DNA from: Prevotella melaninogenica ATCC 25845
GTDB taxonomy: Bacteria; Bacteroidota; Bacteroidia; Bacteroidales; Bacteroidaceae
NCBI RefSeq assembly: GCF_000144405.1
Contig: NC_014371.1
Span: forward strand, 496,001-560,000
Direction: 5' to 3'
Length of the DNA: 64,000 bases
Within the stretch, counting starts at the first letter, position 1. Each line of letters begins with the position of its first letter. The translations under genes were made by a program, and so were the position numbers. Below, in pieces: positions 63,496 through 64,000 of this stretch. Under the pieces are notes generated by a model. That model saw nothing but the letters and a program-made list of their open reading frames with translations. It was not told where the DNA came from and did not search any database.

Positions 63496-64000
63496 ATGAC
63501 AAAGAAGTTATTTACAATATTTGCTTTTTCCACAATGCTAATATTCATTATGAGCAGTTGTGAACGCAAGTCATCAGCACCAAAGAAGTTGGATATCCCA
63601 ACAGCTGTCGTTTCTGTAGACACTGTAGCTCGTCTTTCAGATGCAATACAATGTCATGTACATGTAGATTTCACTTACTTAAAAGAGAGTAAACATGCTG
63701 CTGTCAATGATTCTTTACTCAGAATGGGGCTTTTACAACCAGACTATTTCGCTATCAATAACGATAAACTCACTCCTCAAACTGCTATTCCATCCTTTGG
63801 AAGGCAGTATATAAAGCAGTATATGGAAATAGCTCAGCTTATTCGCCAGAAAGAGAGAGATAAAAGTCAACTCATTGGGGAGCTAACTATCAAGACAGAA
63901 TTAAGAGCTGCTGCGGACAAATATATTACTGCCTTATCACATATTGCCATTAACAATGGCAATGGTCAGCTTACAAAGTATACGATTGTACGTAATTTTA
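63496..64000 (+). CDS. Predicted lipoprotein, cut by the right edge
   Basis: The reading frame from the ATG at 63496 is open to the window edge (168 codons). It has a lipoprotein signal with lipobox MSSC (cysteine at residue 22), then a polar region and helices with QYMEIAQLIRQKERDKSQL. The order of a lipoprotein signal, a strand-rich piece (CHVHVDFTYLKESKH) and a long helix resembles the DUF4163/DUF3298 type of Bacteroidetes lipoproteins (RsiV-like); this is a weak resemblance, and the diagnostic C-terminal part lies beyond the window. Confidence 0.75.
   Translation, partial: MTKKLFTIFAFSTMLIFIMSSCERKSSAPKKLDIPTAVVSVDTVARLSDAIQCHVHVDFTYLKESKHAAVNDSLLRMGLLQPDYFAINNDKLTPQTAIPSFGRQYIKQYMEIAQLIRQKERDKSQLIGELTIKTELRAAADKYITALSHIAINNGNGQLTKYTIVRNF

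Overview
The window looks like a chromosomal segment from a Bacteroidales bacterium, most likely an oral-type Prevotella. The evidence is a complete Bacteroidetes aerotolerance (Bat) operon, a lipoprotein TamL next to TamB, a PorE-type secretion protein, DUF1015 and DUF2027 genes, and repeated promoter elements of the Bacteroidetes form TAnnTTTG. The species call is inference. No rRNA, tRNA, CRISPR array, prophage or plasmid gene was seen.

Layout. Positions 1-6.9 kb: a Y-family DNA polymerase cut by the left edge, a small lipoprotein, lepA, a Crp-type regulator, and a secreted protein with a TonB-plug domain but no barrel. Positions 7.3-8.8 kb: an intact IS4-family element with 19-bp inverted ends and a 9-bp target duplication, inserted between genes. 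Positions 9-17 kb: mutS2, porE, an RsmF-like methyltransferase, thyA and folA, all rightward. Positions 17.5-25 kb: tamB-tamL, leftward. Positions 25.7-31.3 kb: serC, serA, DUF1015, yigZ and a DbpA-like helicase. Positions 31.3-35 kb: three related TPR proteins. Positions 35-45 kb: gyrA, a TonB-linked barrel protein, nadE with a small secreted protein, and a DUF2027-Smr protein. Positions 45.4-55.7 kb: moxR, DUF58, a membrane protein, batA, batB, batC, a batD-batE fusion, a PAP2 phosphatase and queA. Positions 55.9-60 kb: ftsY, rimO, a small HU protein, and a long HU protein with a transmembrane segment and a LysM-like end. Positions 60.5-64 kb: an MFS transporter, panB, a HAD hydrolase and a divergent lipoprotein cut by the right edge.

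Most genes are housekeeping: translation (lepA, queA, rimO, RsmF-like), DNA topology and repair (gyrA, dinB-like, mutS2), envelope biogenesis (tamL-tamB, porE, ftsY), and synthesis of serine, dTMP, folate, NAD and pantothenate. The Bat operon encodes a MoxR ATPase with several von Willebrand A proteins and TPR partners, a membrane complex linked in Bacteroides to oxygen tolerance.

The most unusual signal lies between genes. Five intergenic arrays have an exact 22-bp period and fall into two sequence families; one family occurs as an inverted pair on either side of tamB-tamL. A second class of short-period arrays (7, 8 or 9 bp) begins at or close to the stop codons of mutS2, gyrA, ftsY and yigZ. 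The most interesting protein is the HU-transmembrane-LysM chain at 55861-57228, which has the layout expected of a link between DNA and the cell envelope.
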